Shown here in pieces: positions 17,709 through 25,665 of a stretch of DNA of 64,000 bases (position 1 is the stretch's first letter; each line of letters begins with the position of its first letter). A program made the position numbers and the translations under genes. This DNA comes from Tardiphaga sp. vice304 (GTDB lineage: Bacteria > Pseudomonadota > Alphaproteobacteria > Rhizobiales > Xanthobacteraceae). The stretch spans positions 3,894,001-3,958,000 of the forward strand of contig NZ_CP041402.1 in NCBI RefSeq assembly GCF_007018905.1, given 5' to 3'. A model generated the notes under the pieces. The model was given only the letters and a program-made list of their open reading frames with translations. It had not been told where the DNA came from and did not search any database.

Positions 17709-17744
17709 TTGACATTCCGCCTCACTCGTACAAATATCTGTACG
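17709..17744 (+). promoter_or_regulatory. Promoter and operator of the YefM/YoeB-type toxin-antitoxin operon
   Basis: A consensus -35 box TTGACA (17709-17714) is followed at about 17 bp by the AT-rich AAATAT. Overlapping that -10 region is a perfect inverted repeat, CGTACA-AATATC-TGTACG (17727-17744). In this family the antitoxin, with or without toxin, binds a TGTACA-core palindrome over its own promoter, which fits this arrangement. Confidence 0.75.
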
Positions 17745-17757
17745 TTGGAGGATGGCC

Positions 17758-18033
17758 ATGACCCACGTTTCATACAGCGAGTTGCGCGGCAACCTGGCGC
17801 GCTACATGGACGAGGTCTGCGACAGCCGGGCCGCGCTCCATGTCACGCGGCAGAATGCTCGCAGCGTGGTGCTGATGTCGGAACATGAATATGAGGCGAT
17901 GATCGAAACGCTGCATCTGCTGACCAGCCCCGCCAATGCTGCCCGGCTGGCGCAATCGATCGACCAGGCGGACGACCAGCGGCTCACCGAGCGCGCGCCA
18001 TCGGACGCGGAGCCAACCGCCGGCCCGATATAA
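17758..18033 (+). CDS. Type II antitoxin, Phd/YefM family
   Basis: This 91-aa antitoxin has an N-terminal Phd/YefM DNA-binding domain (about residues 1-55: THVSYSELRGNLARYMDEVC, VVLMSEHEYEAMIETLHLL). A C-terminal tail rich in charged residues would wrap the toxin. ATG 17758 is preferred over ATG 17752 because GGAGG (17747-17751) is 6 nt away from the former and abuts the latter. The toxin gene follows 7 nt downstream. It is probably autoregulated through the palindrome at 17727-17744. Confidence 0.92.
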   Translation: MTHVSYSELRGNLARYMDEVCDSRAALHVTRQNARSVVLMSEHEYEAMIETLHLLTSPANAARLAQSIDQADDQRLTERAPSDAEPTAGPI

Positions 18034-18040
18034 GGCTGCC

Positions 18041-18310
18041 GTGAAGCTCCTGTGGAGCGATCACGGCTGGGACGACTATCTGCACTGGCAGGCCGCCGAC
18101 CCGAAGATGCTGGCCGCGATCAACACCCTGATCAGGGACATTCGGCGCGATCCGTTTCGCGGTCTCGGCAAGCCCGAGCCGCTGAAACATGGCCTGAAGG
18201 GCTGGTGGTCGCGGCGGATTTCGGGAGAGCACCGGCTGGTTTACCGCGTCACCGGCAGCGCCGATCAACAGGCGCTTGAGATCATCCAGTGCCGCTATCA
18301 TTACGGCTGA
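18041..18310 (+). CDS. yoeB: Type II toxin, Txe/YoeB family ribosome-dependent mRNA interferase
   Basis: This 89-aa RelE-superfamily toxin is expected to cut mRNA in the ribosomal A site. The family pattern is clear along its length: KLLWSDHGWDDYLHWQAADP, NTLIRDIRRDPFRGLGKPEP, WWSRRISGEHRLVYRV and the C-terminal CRYHYG. The catalytic Glu/Arg and the terminal His-Tyr pair are retained, so it should be active. The start is GTG 18041, the only position that fits the family N-terminus; the frame itself is open upstream into the antitoxin gene. It is paired with the preceding antitoxin. Confidence 0.93.
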   Translation: MKLLWSDHGWDDYLHWQAADPKMLAAINTLIRDIRRDPFRGLGKPEPLKHGLKGWWSRRISGEHRLVYRVTGSADQQALEIIQCRYHYG

Positions 18311-18325
18311 CCGGGCAGCCCTGCC

Positions 18326-18433
18326 CTACAGCCACGTCCACAGCAGCGCGGCGTTTATGGCGCAGGCGAACAACAGGGCGGCGGTGAGGCCGACCTGCAG
18401 GGTCTCGTTGAGGATGTTGTCGATGATTCTCAT
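18326..18433 (-). CDS. Small single-pass membrane protein, 35 aa
   Basis: This short frame reads MRIIDNILNETLQVGLTAAL and continues to LLWTWL before TAG. It has a charged N-terminus and a hydrophobic helix of roughly 20 residues. It is convergent with the YoeB gene, 15 nt from its stop. No strong ribosome-binding site is visible. It cannot be an antitoxin by position alone. Function unknown. Confidence 0.42.
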   Translation of the reverse strand: MRIIDNILNETLQVGLTAALLFACAINAALLWTWL

Positions 18434-18558
18434 GGCCAAAACAGCATCGGGCGATTCTGGTCAAGGAGTCTCGCGGCTTATTTTTCCGGGGATTCAGGAC
18501 TCGTTTACTTTCGATTCTCGGCCCCTGCCCGCCGGCCCGACATGCGGCGAACGCGCAC

Positions 18559-18586
18559 AAAAAAGGCCGGCGTGAAGCCGGCCTTT
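18559..18586 (-). terminator. Rho-independent terminator of the outer-membrane protein gene
   Basis: AAAAGGCCGGC and GCCGGCCTTTT flank a short GTGAA loop. The stem is GC-rich with A/T tracts on both sides, so it can work in either direction. It lies about 46 nt past the porin stop on the minus strand. Confidence 0.85.
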
Positions 18587-18607
18587 TCGTCAGAGATGTG
18601 AACGATC

Positions 18608-18638
18608 TCAGTACGTGTCTCAGTACGTGTCTCAGTAC
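18608..18638. repeat. 12-bp tandem repeat spanning the porin stop codon
   Basis: TCAGTACGTGTC occurs at 18608-18619 and 18620-18631, followed by a partial copy TCAGTAC (18632-18638). Because the unit is 12 bp, the minus strand repeats in frame as Tyr-stop, Asp-Thr-Tyr-stop, Asp-Thr-Tyr-stop. The gene therefore ends in three consecutive in-frame TGA codons. Confidence 0.85.
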
Positions 18639-19357
18639 TTGGCGACCATCGGGCCACCCCAGCCGAAGCGATAGTTGAGGCCGGCTTTGACGGTGTGCTC
18701 GTCGTTGTTGTAGCTCGCGCTGTTGCCGGGGGTCGGGATCGCCAGCGAGGTCACGGTGGTGTTGCCGAAATTATAGTACTGGTATTCGACCTTGGCCGAC
18801 CAGTTCGGGGCGAACATGTATTCCAGACCGCCGCCGACGGTGTAGCCGTCCTTGGCGTTGCCCGAGGTAGCGAACGGCTGCGCGATGCCCGCGTTGCTCA
18901 CGCCGATGTCGTTGCTGCCCTTCCAGGCGTAACCGCCCTTGGCGTAGAGCAGCGCCGGGCCCCAGGCATAGCCGAGGCGGCCGGTGACCGAGCCGAGCTG
19001 GTCGTTATTGGCGGTGACCAGCGTGCCGTTCGGGAACAGGCGGCCGGTGTTGTTGCTGTCCATCCAGGAATACTGGGCTTCGATACCGATCACCCAGTTG
19101 GTGGCGAACTGGTAGTCGGCGCCGCCCTGCACGCCGCCCATGAAGCGGCCGCCGTCGCCGCCGATGCTCGCGCTGTCGCCGAAGGCGCCGCCGAGATGGC
19201 CGCCGACATAGAAGCCGGTCCAGTTGTAGACCTGCGCCGGAGCGGTATAGGCCGGAGCCTTGGTGTACGGGCGCGCCGCGAGATCGGCAGCGAAGGCGGA
19301 GGTGGAAAGCGCGGCAACCGCGACGATGGCCGAGGCGCTGAGCAGAAGCTTCTTCAT
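18632..19357 (-). CDS. Outer membrane beta-barrel protein (Omp25/Omp31-like)
   Basis: This 241-aa protein has a signal peptide (KKLLLSASAIVAVAALSTSA, cleavage after AFA near residue 23). An 8-strand barrel of the rhizobial/Brucella Omp25/31 type follows: YNWTGFYVGGHLGGAFGDSA, GVQGGADYQFATNWVIGIEA, TGRLGYAWGPALLYAKGGYA, GGGLEYMFAPNWSAKVEYQY, ending GLNYRFGWGGPMVAKY. It is expected to be an abundant envelope protein. ATG 19357 is preceded by GGGGAACC; the longer upstream frame lacks a signal sequence. It is followed by a tandem-repeat stop region and a terminator. Confidence 0.93.
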   Translation of the reverse strand: MKKLLLSASAIVAVAALSTSAFAADLAARPYTKAPAYTAPAQVYNWTGFYVGGHLGGAFGDSASIGGDGGRFMGGVQGGADYQFATNWVIGIEAQYSWMDSNNTGRLFPNGTLVTANNDQLGSVTGRLGYAWGPALLYAKGGYAWKGSNDIGVSNAGIAQPFATSGNAKDGYTVGGGLEYMFAPNWSAKVEYQYYNFGNTTVTSLAIPTPGNSASYNNDEHTVKAGLNYRFGWGGPMVAKY

Positions 19358-19561
19358 GATGGTTCCCCTAGTTACCGAATGACCATCGAAAAACATCGTG
19401 GCGGCAATTTGGTTGCCTTGCGGCAGCACTCTGCAACGCGATCGAAGCCGAGTGCGACAAACCCGCAACACTTTCGGTTCCTTTCAGTTTGCGGCATCGA
19501 GGATGAAGGATAGGTTCAACCCTCACGCAAATTTGATGCTGCAATCTTCTTTGGAGTGCCC

Positions 19562-20755
19562 ATGGCTGCGAACGATCTGATGAACGAGTTTCCCCCGGCG
19601 CATGGCGCGCAGGTCACGCTGTCGAACTGGCGCCGCGCGCCGTTCAGCCAATGGGGCTTTCACAATGTCCGCCGGTTGCTGCCGACCGCGAATATCGCCC
19701 GCGGCGCGCAGCCGGTGTCGTTCGAAATCAGCCTGCGCGACGTCGGCCAGATCCGGTTCACCGGCCACGACGGCGACGAGACCATGGTCGCCGCCGCGCT
19801 GCCTGCCACCCACACCGACGCGCTGGTGGTGCTGCATCGGGGTCGGCTGGCCGCCGAATGGTACGGCACCGACATGGACGCCGCGACGCCGCATATCGTG
19901 TTCTCGGTCTCGAAGTCGATCTGCGGCGCGCTGGGCGGCATCCTGGTCGAGCGGGGCGTGCTCGATCCCGACCATCCGGTGACCGAATACATCCCCGAAC
20001 TGGCGTCGTCGGTCTATGGCGGCGACTGCACCGTGCGCCATCTGCTCGACATGTCGGTCGGCATCTCCTTCACCGAGGACTATGTCGACCCGACGAGCAA
20101 TGTGTTTCGCTACCGGCGCGCCGCCGGCTGGGATCCGCAGCTCGCCGGCGAGAAGCCGACCGACTTGCGCAGCTTCCTGGCGGAGCAGCAGCCCGACGGC
20201 AACAGGCATGGCAGCCTGTTTCATTACGTCTCGACCAATACCGACGTGCTCGGCTGGGTCTATGAGCGCGCCTGCGGCCGGCCCTATGCCGAAATCCTCA
20301 GCGACTATCTGTGGGCGCCGATGGGCGCGCAGCACGACGCCTATATCACCGTGGATTCGAAGGACGCGATGCGCGCCGCCGGCGGCATCTGTGCAACGGC
20401 GCATGACGTCGCCCGGTTCGGCGAGATGATCCGCCGCCGCGGCGTGGCCCATGGCCGCCAGGTGGTGCCGGGCGCCTGGATCGACGACATCAATCAGCAG
20501 GGAAATGCGGAAGCCTGGGCGCGCGGCGAATTCGCCGAGCTGTTTCCGGGCGCCAGCTACCGCAGCCAGTGGTATCGCATCGACCGCGACCGCAACGTGC
20601 TGATGGCTTTCGGCATCCATGGCCAGTTCATCTACATCAACCCCGACGCCGAGCTGGTGATCGTGCGGATGGCCTGCGAGGACGCGCCGGTCGATCCCGA
20701 AATCGCCCGCGCCTGGCGCCGCGGCTTCGATGCCATCGCGAAAGCGTTCATGTGA
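19562..20755 (+). CDS. Serine hydrolase, beta-lactamase/class C family
   Basis: This 397-aa enzyme has the penicillin-binding-protein fold. The nucleophile motif SxxK is visible in FSVSKSICGALGGILVERG, and a Tyr-x-Asn/Ser-type region in HYVSTNTDVLGWVYERACGR. Class C-like surroundings are present (GDCTVRHLLDMSVGISFTED). No signal peptide is evident, so it is more likely a cytoplasmic esterase or amide hydrolase (6-aminohexanoate-dimer hydrolase type) than an antibiotic resistance enzyme. ATG 19562 has GGAG 5 nt upstream. A related-fold enzyme lies 1.8 kb away (22572-23957). Substrate unknown. Confidence 0.9.
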   Translation: MAANDLMNEFPPAHGAQVTLSNWRRAPFSQWGFHNVRRLLPTANIARGAQPVSFEISLRDVGQIRFTGHDGDETMVAAALPATHTDALVVLHRGRLAAEWYGTDMDAATPHIVFSVSKSICGALGGILVERGVLDPDHPVTEYIPELASSVYGGDCTVRHLLDMSVGISFTEDYVDPTSNVFRYRRAAGWDPQLAGEKPTDLRSFLAEQQPDGNRHGSLFHYVSTNTDVLGWVYERACGRPYAEILSDYLWAPMGAQHDAYITVDSKDAMRAAGGICATAHDVARFGEMIRRRGVAHGRQVVPGAWIDDINQQGNAEAWARGEFAELFPGASYRSQWYRIDRDRNVLMAFGIHGQFIYINPDAELVIVRMACEDAPVDPEIARAWRRGFDAIAKAFM

Positions 20756-20760
20756 GGCTG

Positions 20761-20813
20761 CTTCCCTCGCCCCGCCTAGCGAAGCTGCGCTTCGCCGGGC
20801 GGGGCGAGGGAAG
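20761..20813. terminator. Long palindrome between convergent genes, probable bidirectional terminator
   Basis: CTTCCCTCGCCCCGCC pairs with GGCGGGGCGAGGGAAG, with a nested GAAGC-TGC-GCTTC stem between. The arms end in purine/pyrimidine runs. It sits between the serine hydrolase and the convergent lipoprotein gene. It may be a degenerate member of the intergenic palindromic repeats found elsewhere in this window. Confidence 0.65.
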
Positions 20814-20818
20814 AAGAG

Positions 20819-21238
20819 CTACCGCGTCATCTTTTCCATCTCGGGGAACGGCGCGTAGCTGGCACCGGCGCAGGCGGCGGCGGTGTCCTCGACGACGCGG
20901 TCGAGCCGGGCGTCGACAAAGCTCACCGCGAGCTGCTGCGGAGCCAGCGGCTTACCGTCCCCGTCCATGGCGGTATAGTTGACGCAGATGACATAGCGCA
21001 GCCGGCCGCCCACCGTGCGCTGCACCGGGGGCGCCATCGCCGCGTCGCGCACGCCGACCGGATTGTTGAGATAGCTGCGCAGGAACGCCAGCAAATCGGT
21101 CCTGTAATTGAACGGAAACGGCTGCGCGGCGGTGCCGGGATCGTCGGTGAAGGAGATGCCGCCGGACGGGCCGCCACCACAGGCCGCCAGCCACAGCGGA
21201 AGCAGCAAAATCGCGGCGTGTTTCGCAAAAATTCGCAC
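20819..21238 (-). CDS. Hypothetical lipoprotein
   Basis: This 139-aa protein has a lipoprotein signal (FAKHAAILLLPLWLAACGGG) with lipobox LAAC, so Cys20 should be acylated. The mature part contains FNYRTDLLAFLRSYLNNPVG and RTVGGRLRYVICVNYTAMDG. The second Cys and a third in DTAAACAGASY could pair. I do not recognise a domain. It is convergent with the serine hydrolase across a large hairpin. Confidence 0.8.
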   Translation of the reverse strand: MRIFAKHAAILLLPLWLAACGGGPSGGISFTDDPGTAAQPFPFNYRTDLLAFLRSYLNNPVGVRDAAMAPPVQRTVGGRLRYVICVNYTAMDGDGKPLAPQQLAVSFVDARLDRVVEDTAAACAGASYAPFPEMEKMTR

Positions 21239-21398
21239 GTACCTACCCGTTATCCCATGCCCGATTGCCCGCCCTTCCCTAGACGTTCGGGCGCCGAAAT
21301 GGAATTCGCATCTCCGTCATCGCGCCGCAACGCAATCCGGCCCGCGCCTTGGGCTGCAAGGCGGCGGGCCGGAGGTCGATCGGCGTGGTCGCGACGGC

Positions 21399-21683
21399 TC
21401 AGCCGCGGCGGGAATGCTTAACGGCGACGTGCGTGGTGTGCTTGAAGGTCTTGTGCAGACCCACTTTCTTGTGGGCGCGGTAGTGGTGGCGGACGTGACG
21501 GTGATGATGGCGTGCCATCTTGGCATGAGCGGTTCGCACCGCCGGCTTCGCCTGCAGCTTGGCATCGGTCGCGGCCACCGGCTTGGTGATCGGCGCGGGC
21601 GCCGTCTTCTCGGGGGTGGCGGCCATCGCCGGAGCGGCGAGCAGCGAAGCCAGGATCAGAGCGGCGGACAATTTCTTCAACAT
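21399..21683 (-). CDS. Small secreted His/Lys-rich protein
   Basis: This 94-aa protein has a signal peptide (LKKLSAALILASLLAAPAMA) and a Pro/Ala/Lys-rich spacer. A strongly basic His-rich tail follows (HAKMARHHHRHVRHHYRAHK and onward). It could bind metal or polyanions at the envelope, but nothing establishes a function. It resembles in style the His-rich protein at 17173-17451 without clear homology. Confidence 0.72.
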   Translation of the reverse strand: MLKKLSAALILASLLAAPAMAATPEKTAPAPITKPVAATDAKLQAKPAVRTAHAKMARHHHRHVRHHYRAHKKVGLHKTFKHTTHVAVKHSRRG

Positions 21684-21921
21684 GGTGGTCTCCTGTGCAC
21701 ATTCACGAAGGTGACCGGTCGGTTGGCCGGGCGTCGCTTCATGTCACCACCCTAGGCGCCGCGCGCTGAACCGGTTCTGAAGGCGCCAGTCGGTATTCGT
21801 TCATCTGCGTGACATCTTCGTCACCTCGCACGACGTCCCGCGGGAATGACGGAGCCCAGCCGGTGTTTGCAATCAATGGCATTAGTGCCAGATTATCTCA
21901 TCAGAAAAACGGAGCGCGTGC

Positions 21922-22464
21922 ATGACCCGGACTGCGATCAAGATGACCACGCTGGCGATGCTGTCGATGGCGCTGGTGACGGCGCCTCTGTCCACCGCGC
22001 TTGCCGCAGGGACCGACACCCCCTCCTCGCCGCCGGCCTCCGACGGCAAAACCAAGGACAAGAAGAAGGGCGCCGAGAACGGTCCGCGGCTGGAAGACAC
22101 CGCCTTCCTCGCGCGTTACCGCGCCGCCTATGCCACGGTCTATGACAAGAACGACTACACGAGCGCAATCGCGCAGCTCAAGGCGCTCGGCCATGACGAG
22201 CGCGCCGACGTCGCCAATCTGATCGGCTATTCCTACCGCAAGCTCGGTGACTACCAGCTCGCCCAGGCCTATTACGAACGCGCGCTGAAGGCCGATCCCG
22301 CCCACGTCCGCACCTGGCAGTATTACGGCCTGTGGCAGATCGAACAGGGCAACCGCGACCAGGCGCAATATCATTTGACCAGGATCGGCGCACTGGCCGG
22401 CACCGGCTCGGCCGAATACCAGTCGCTGGCCTCGGCGCTGGCCGGCTCCGCCACGACCTACTAA
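21922..22464 (+). CDS. Secreted tetratricopeptide-repeat protein
   Basis: This 180-aa protein has a signal peptide (TTLAMLSMALVTAPLSTALA, cleavage near residue 29) and a Lys-rich linker. About three TPR units cover residues 60-165 (DKNDYTSAIAQLKALGHDER, ANLIGYSYRKLGDYQLAQAY, YYGLWQIEQGNRDQAQYHLT). TPR units mediate protein contacts, so a periplasmic scaffold or chaperone role is likely. It is monocistronic, with a terminator directly after it. Confidence 0.88.
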   Translation: MTRTAIKMTTLAMLSMALVTAPLSTALAAGTDTPSSPPASDGKTKDKKKGAENGPRLEDTAFLARYRAAYATVYDKNDYTSAIAQLKALGHDERADVANLIGYSYRKLGDYQLAQAYYERALKADPAHVRTWQYYGLWQIEQGNRDQAQYHLTRIGALAGTGSAEYQSLASALAGSATTY

Positions 22465-22486
22465 CGAGCCATTGCAACGCTGATTT

Positions 22487-22521
22487 TACCGGCGCATCTT
22501 GGGGTGTGCCGGTATCTTTTT
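22487..22521 (+). terminator. Rho-independent terminator after the TPR gene
   Basis: TACCGGCGCA and TGTGCCGGTA form a 10-bp stem (one G:T pair) around an 8-nt loop, followed by TCTTTTT. It lies 22 nt after the TPR stop codon. Confidence 0.85.
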
Positions 22522-22571
22522 GCCTGCGTGACGCCCTGCCGTAATCTCCGGCGAACAGACGGGAGTTGCCG

Positions 22572-23957
22572 ATGGAGCCGTGGGTCCAGCCTGCGATCGA
22601 CTACTTTCGTCTCTGGATGGACTTCCAGATCCGCAGCTCGCAGCAACCCGGCTGCATCATCGCCATCGCGCATCGCGGCAAAATCATTTCGGAGTTTGCC
22701 CTCGGTCACGCCAATCTGGTCACCGGCGAGAAAATGACGCCGCGGCACCGGTTTCGCATCGCCTCGCATTCCAAGAGTTTTACCGCGGCCGGCATCATGA
22801 AGCTGCGCGAGCGTCGCAGGCTGCGGCTCGACGATCCCGTCGGCCACTATGTCGAGGGCCTGCATCCGCAGGTCGCCGACACCACGATCGGCCAGATCCT
22901 GTCGCACAGCGCCGGCTTGACGCGCGACGGCGCCGATGCCGGGCAGTTCACCGGCCAGCGGCCCTTCCTCAGCCCCCGCGAATTGCTGGCCGAACTCGCC
23001 GTGCCGCCGGCGATCGCGCCGGGCACGCGGCTGAAATATTCCAACATCGGGTTCGGGCTGCTCGGGATGGTGATCGAGAACATCACCCATGAGCCCTACC
23101 GGACCTGGATCGAGCGCGAGATCGTCGAGACCGTGGGCCTGCGCGAGACGGAGGCCGCCACGCCGCTGGCGCGGGCGGCGCCGATGGCCGGCGGCCACAC
23201 GCCGCTGCTGCCGCTCGGCCGCCGCCTCGTGGTGCCCGGCGACATTCCGCAACACGCCATCACGCCGGCCGGCGGCTTCGTCAGCACGGCGGCGGATGTC
23301 GCGCGCTTCTTCGCGCAGCTTTCGCCGCAGGCGAAGAACAGCGTGCTGTCGCCGGCCAGCCGGCGCGAGATGACACGCCGGCACTGGCGCAATCCCGATT
23401 CGACCGTCGAGAACTATTACGGCCTTGGCATCATGAGCGGCAGCCTCGCCGGCTGGGACTGGTTCGGCCACAGCGGCGGGCTGCAGGGCTATATCTCGCG
23501 CACCGCAATGATACCCGCCTGCGATCTCACGATCGTCGTGCTCAGCAATGCCAGCGATGGCTGGGCGTGGTTCTGGCTCGACGGCGCCCTGCATATCCTG
23601 CGCGCCTTTGCAAAGAACGGCGCACCGACCCGCCGCGTCCGCGACTGGACCGGGCGCTGGTGGACGGCGTCCGGCGCGACGGATCTGGTGCCGATGGGCA
23701 ACCGCGTGCTGGTCGGCAGTCCGGTGATGGGCAATCCGTTCATGGACGCCACGGAGATCGAGGTGACCGGTCGCGACACCGGCCGGATCGTGCAGGCCGC
23801 CGGCTACGCCAGCTATGGCCAGGCCGTGCGCCGCAGCCGCAGCAAGGCCGGCAAGGTCATCGAGGTCTGGCTGGCCGGCTCCAAACTGCGGCCGGAAAAG
23901 GCCGTGATCGCCGACATGGAGCGGCGCTATGGCCACGGACGGCCCGCGCGCCGTTAA
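22572..23957 (+). CDS. Serine hydrolase, beta-lactamase family with C-terminal extension
   Basis: This 461-aa protein has the beta-lactamase/PBP fold. Its SxxK nucleophile motif is in RFRIASHSKSFTAAGIMKLR (Ser-His-Ser-Lys), YSNIGFGLLGMVIE holds the Tyr-x-Asn motif, and WFGHSGGLQGYISR holds a His-x-Gly-type third motif. About 100 extra C-terminal residues resemble the lipocalin-like add-on of many such esterases/peptidases (VRDWTGRWWTASGATDLVPM). No signal peptide is visible. The start is ATG 22572 with GGGAG upstream. Likely a peptidase or esterase; substrate unknown. Confidence 0.9.
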   Translation: MEPWVQPAIDYFRLWMDFQIRSSQQPGCIIAIAHRGKIISEFALGHANLVTGEKMTPRHRFRIASHSKSFTAAGIMKLRERRRLRLDDPVGHYVEGLHPQVADTTIGQILSHSAGLTRDGADAGQFTGQRPFLSPRELLAELAVPPAIAPGTRLKYSNIGFGLLGMVIENITHEPYRTWIEREIVETVGLRETEAATPLARAAPMAGGHTPLLPLGRRLVVPGDIPQHAITPAGGFVSTAADVARFFAQLSPQAKNSVLSPASRREMTRRHWRNPDSTVENYYGLGIMSGSLAGWDWFGHSGGLQGYISRTAMIPACDLTIVVLSNASDGWAWFWLDGALHILRAFAKNGAPTRRVRDWTGRWWTASGATDLVPMGNRVLVGSPVMGNPFMDATEIEVTGRDTGRIVQAAGYASYGQAVRRSRSKAGKVIEVWLAGSKLRPEKAVIADMERRYGHGRPARR

Positions 23958-24089
23958 CGCATCCCCGCGGCCGCGCTCGACATCCCGACTTCCAGCGCCT
24001 CAACTGCCCGCTCGACAATCCCCGGCAACGCCGCTAGACGACGCCCGCGCCATCGTCCCGCGTCAAGCAGCCGCAAAGGCCCGCGATTC

Positions 24090-24869
24090 ATGACCCCGCC
24101 TGTCCGACATGACCGGATCTCCTTCGTCGCCGGTCCCAGCGTCGAGGCGCAGACCGCGCTGACGCAGCTTGCGGCCAGATACGGCAATGCCGATCCGGCT
24201 GAAGCCGACGTCATCGTGGCGCTCGGCGGCGACGGGTTGATGCTGAAGACGCTGCACGACTACATGCGCTCGGATATTCCGATCTACGGTATGCATCGCG
24301 GCACCGTCGGCTTCCTGATGAACGAATACTCGACGGTCGACCTGCACGCGAGGCTGGATGCCGCCAAGGACACCGTGATCCATCCGCTCTTGATGCGCGC
24401 CACCGACGTGCACGGCGAGGTTCACGTCCACCACGCCATCAACGAGGTCTCGCTGTTTCGCCAGACCTACCAGGCCGCGCGCCTGCGCATCCTGATCGAC
24501 GAGCGCGAGCGGCTGTCTGAGCTGATCGCCGACGGCCTTCTGGTGGCAACGCCGGCCGGCTCGACCGCCTACAACCTGTCGGCGGGGGGACCCATCCTGC
24601 CGATCAATGCGCCGCTCCTGGCGCTGACGCCGATCAGCGCCTTCCGCCCGCGGCGCTGGCGCGGCGCGCTGTTGCCCAACACCGCCTTCGTGGTGATCGA
24701 GGTGCTGGAAGGCGACAAGCGCCCGGTCGCCGCCGTCGCCGACCACGACGAAGCCCGCGACGTCCGCCGCGTCGAGATCATCTCCGACAAGACCATCAAG
24801 ATGCGGATGCTGTTCGATCCCGGCCACAGCCTGGAGGAACGGATATTGAGCGAGCAGTTCGGGTATTGA
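24090..24869 (+). CDS. nadK: NAD kinase
   Basis: This 259-aa enzyme phosphorylates NAD to NADP with ATP or polyphosphate. The diagnostic GGDG loop is present ([20 protein letters not shown]), together with the second family motif [20 protein letters not shown] and [11 protein letters not shown]. The length fits the short alphaproteobacterial form. It starts at ATG 24090, about 130 bp after the serine hydrolase, and is probably transcribed on its own. Confidence 0.96.
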   Translation: MTPPVRHDRISFVAGPSVEAQTALTQLAARYGNADPAEADVIVALGGDGLMLKTLHDYMRSDIPIYGMHRGTVGFLMNEYSTVDLHARLDAAKDTVIHPLLMRATDVHGEVHVHHAINEVSLFRQTYQAARLRILIDERERLSELIADGLLVATPAGSTAYNLSAGGPILPINAPLLALTPISAFRPRRWRGALLPNTAFVVIEVLEGDKRPVAAVADHDEARDVRRVEIISDKTIKMRMLFDPGHSLEERILSEQFGY

Positions 24870-24934
24870 GGGGGGCGACGGCGCCTGCGACGCGCGTCGT
24901 CCCAGGCAGCTCCAGTTTTGCTAGTTCAGCCGCA

Positions 24935-25025
24935 AATCGAACTGCGGCCAGCCTGACCGCTATCCGTCCAACTTCGGGATTCCGGATTGGCTCAAGCTGC
25001 GCTTTCGCGCCCCGGAATGACGGGG
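24935..25025. repeat. Partial intergenic repeat (type C half-element)
   Basis: The stretch between nadK and the response regulator includes GGGATTCCGGATTGGCTC and GCGCCCCGGAATGACGG, which match the right half of the larger element at 36757-36883. It has no coding potential. Confidence 0.5.
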
Positions 25026-25119
25026 AGTGCCGCGTCCGCCCTGCTCCTCCCCCTCAACCCTTCCTTAATCCCGGCGCCCTATAGTTAACACCACGTAACC
25101 GCCTCCGTCCGGGCCCCAC

Positions 25120-25665
25120 ATGTTCCGTATCGACTTCAACAAGCTGCGCTTCCTCGTCTGCGACGACAATCCGCACATGCGGCGGATCTTGCGGACGCTG
25201 CTGCATTCCTTTGGCGCACGCGAAGTCTATGAAGCGGAAGACGGCGCGACCGCGCTGGAAATGTACAGCCATTACGTGCCCGACATCGTCATCACCGACT
25301 GGTCGATGCCGATCTTCGACGGGCTGGAGCTGGCGCAGATGATCCGGCAGCCGGATTCCAAGGGCAATCCCTACGCGCCGATCATCATGCTGTCCGGCCA
25401 TTCCGAGAAGCGCCGCGTGACCGTGGCGCGCGATGCCGGCGTCACCGAATTTCTCGCCAAGCCGATCTCGGCCAAGGCCTTGTACCTGCGCATCATGAGC
25501 GTGGTCGCGCATCCCCGCCCCTTCATCAAGACCAAGAACTATTTCGGGCCGGACCGCCGGCGCAACACCACGGTGGCCTATATCGGGCCGGAGCGCCGCA
25601 ATGGCGGCGAGGCCGAGGTGCTGCAACAGCCGTCGCTGATGGACAAAGCGCGCGTCGCCGGATGA
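25120..25665 (+). CDS. Single-domain response regulator (CheY-like) with C-terminal extension
   Basis: This 181-aa protein has a receiver domain in about residues 8-130. The acidic pair Asp-Asp is in LRFLVCDDNPHMRRILRTLL, the phospho-acceptor Asp in PDIVITDWSMPIFDGLELAQ, the conserved Ser/Thr in PIIMLSGHS and the Lys in EFLAKPISAKALYLRI. No DNA-binding domain is present. A basic tail with two GPxRR motifs (YFGPDRRRNTTVAYIGPERR) ends it. The stop overlaps the start of an Hpt gene by 4 nt, so this is a receiver/phosphotransfer pair. No kinase is nearby. Confidence 0.93.
   Translation: MFRIDFNKLRFLVCDDNPHMRRILRTLLHSFGAREVYEAEDGATALEMYSHYVPDIVITDWSMPIFDGLELAQMIRQPDSKGNPYAPIIMLSGHSEKRRVTVARDAGVTEFLAKPISAKALYLRIMSVVAHPRPFIKTKNYFGPDRRRNTTVAYIGPERRNGGEAEVLQQPSLMDKARVAG

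Noticed and set aside
22461..23936. Minus-strand frame of 491 codons opposite a serine hydrolase
   Set aside because: Arg/Ala/Gly-rich translation typical of an antisense shadow; the plus strand has clear catalytic motifs.
24090..24869. Suspicion that the NAD kinase is truncated
   Set aside because: 259 aa matches the short alphaproteobacterial form and both motifs are intact.
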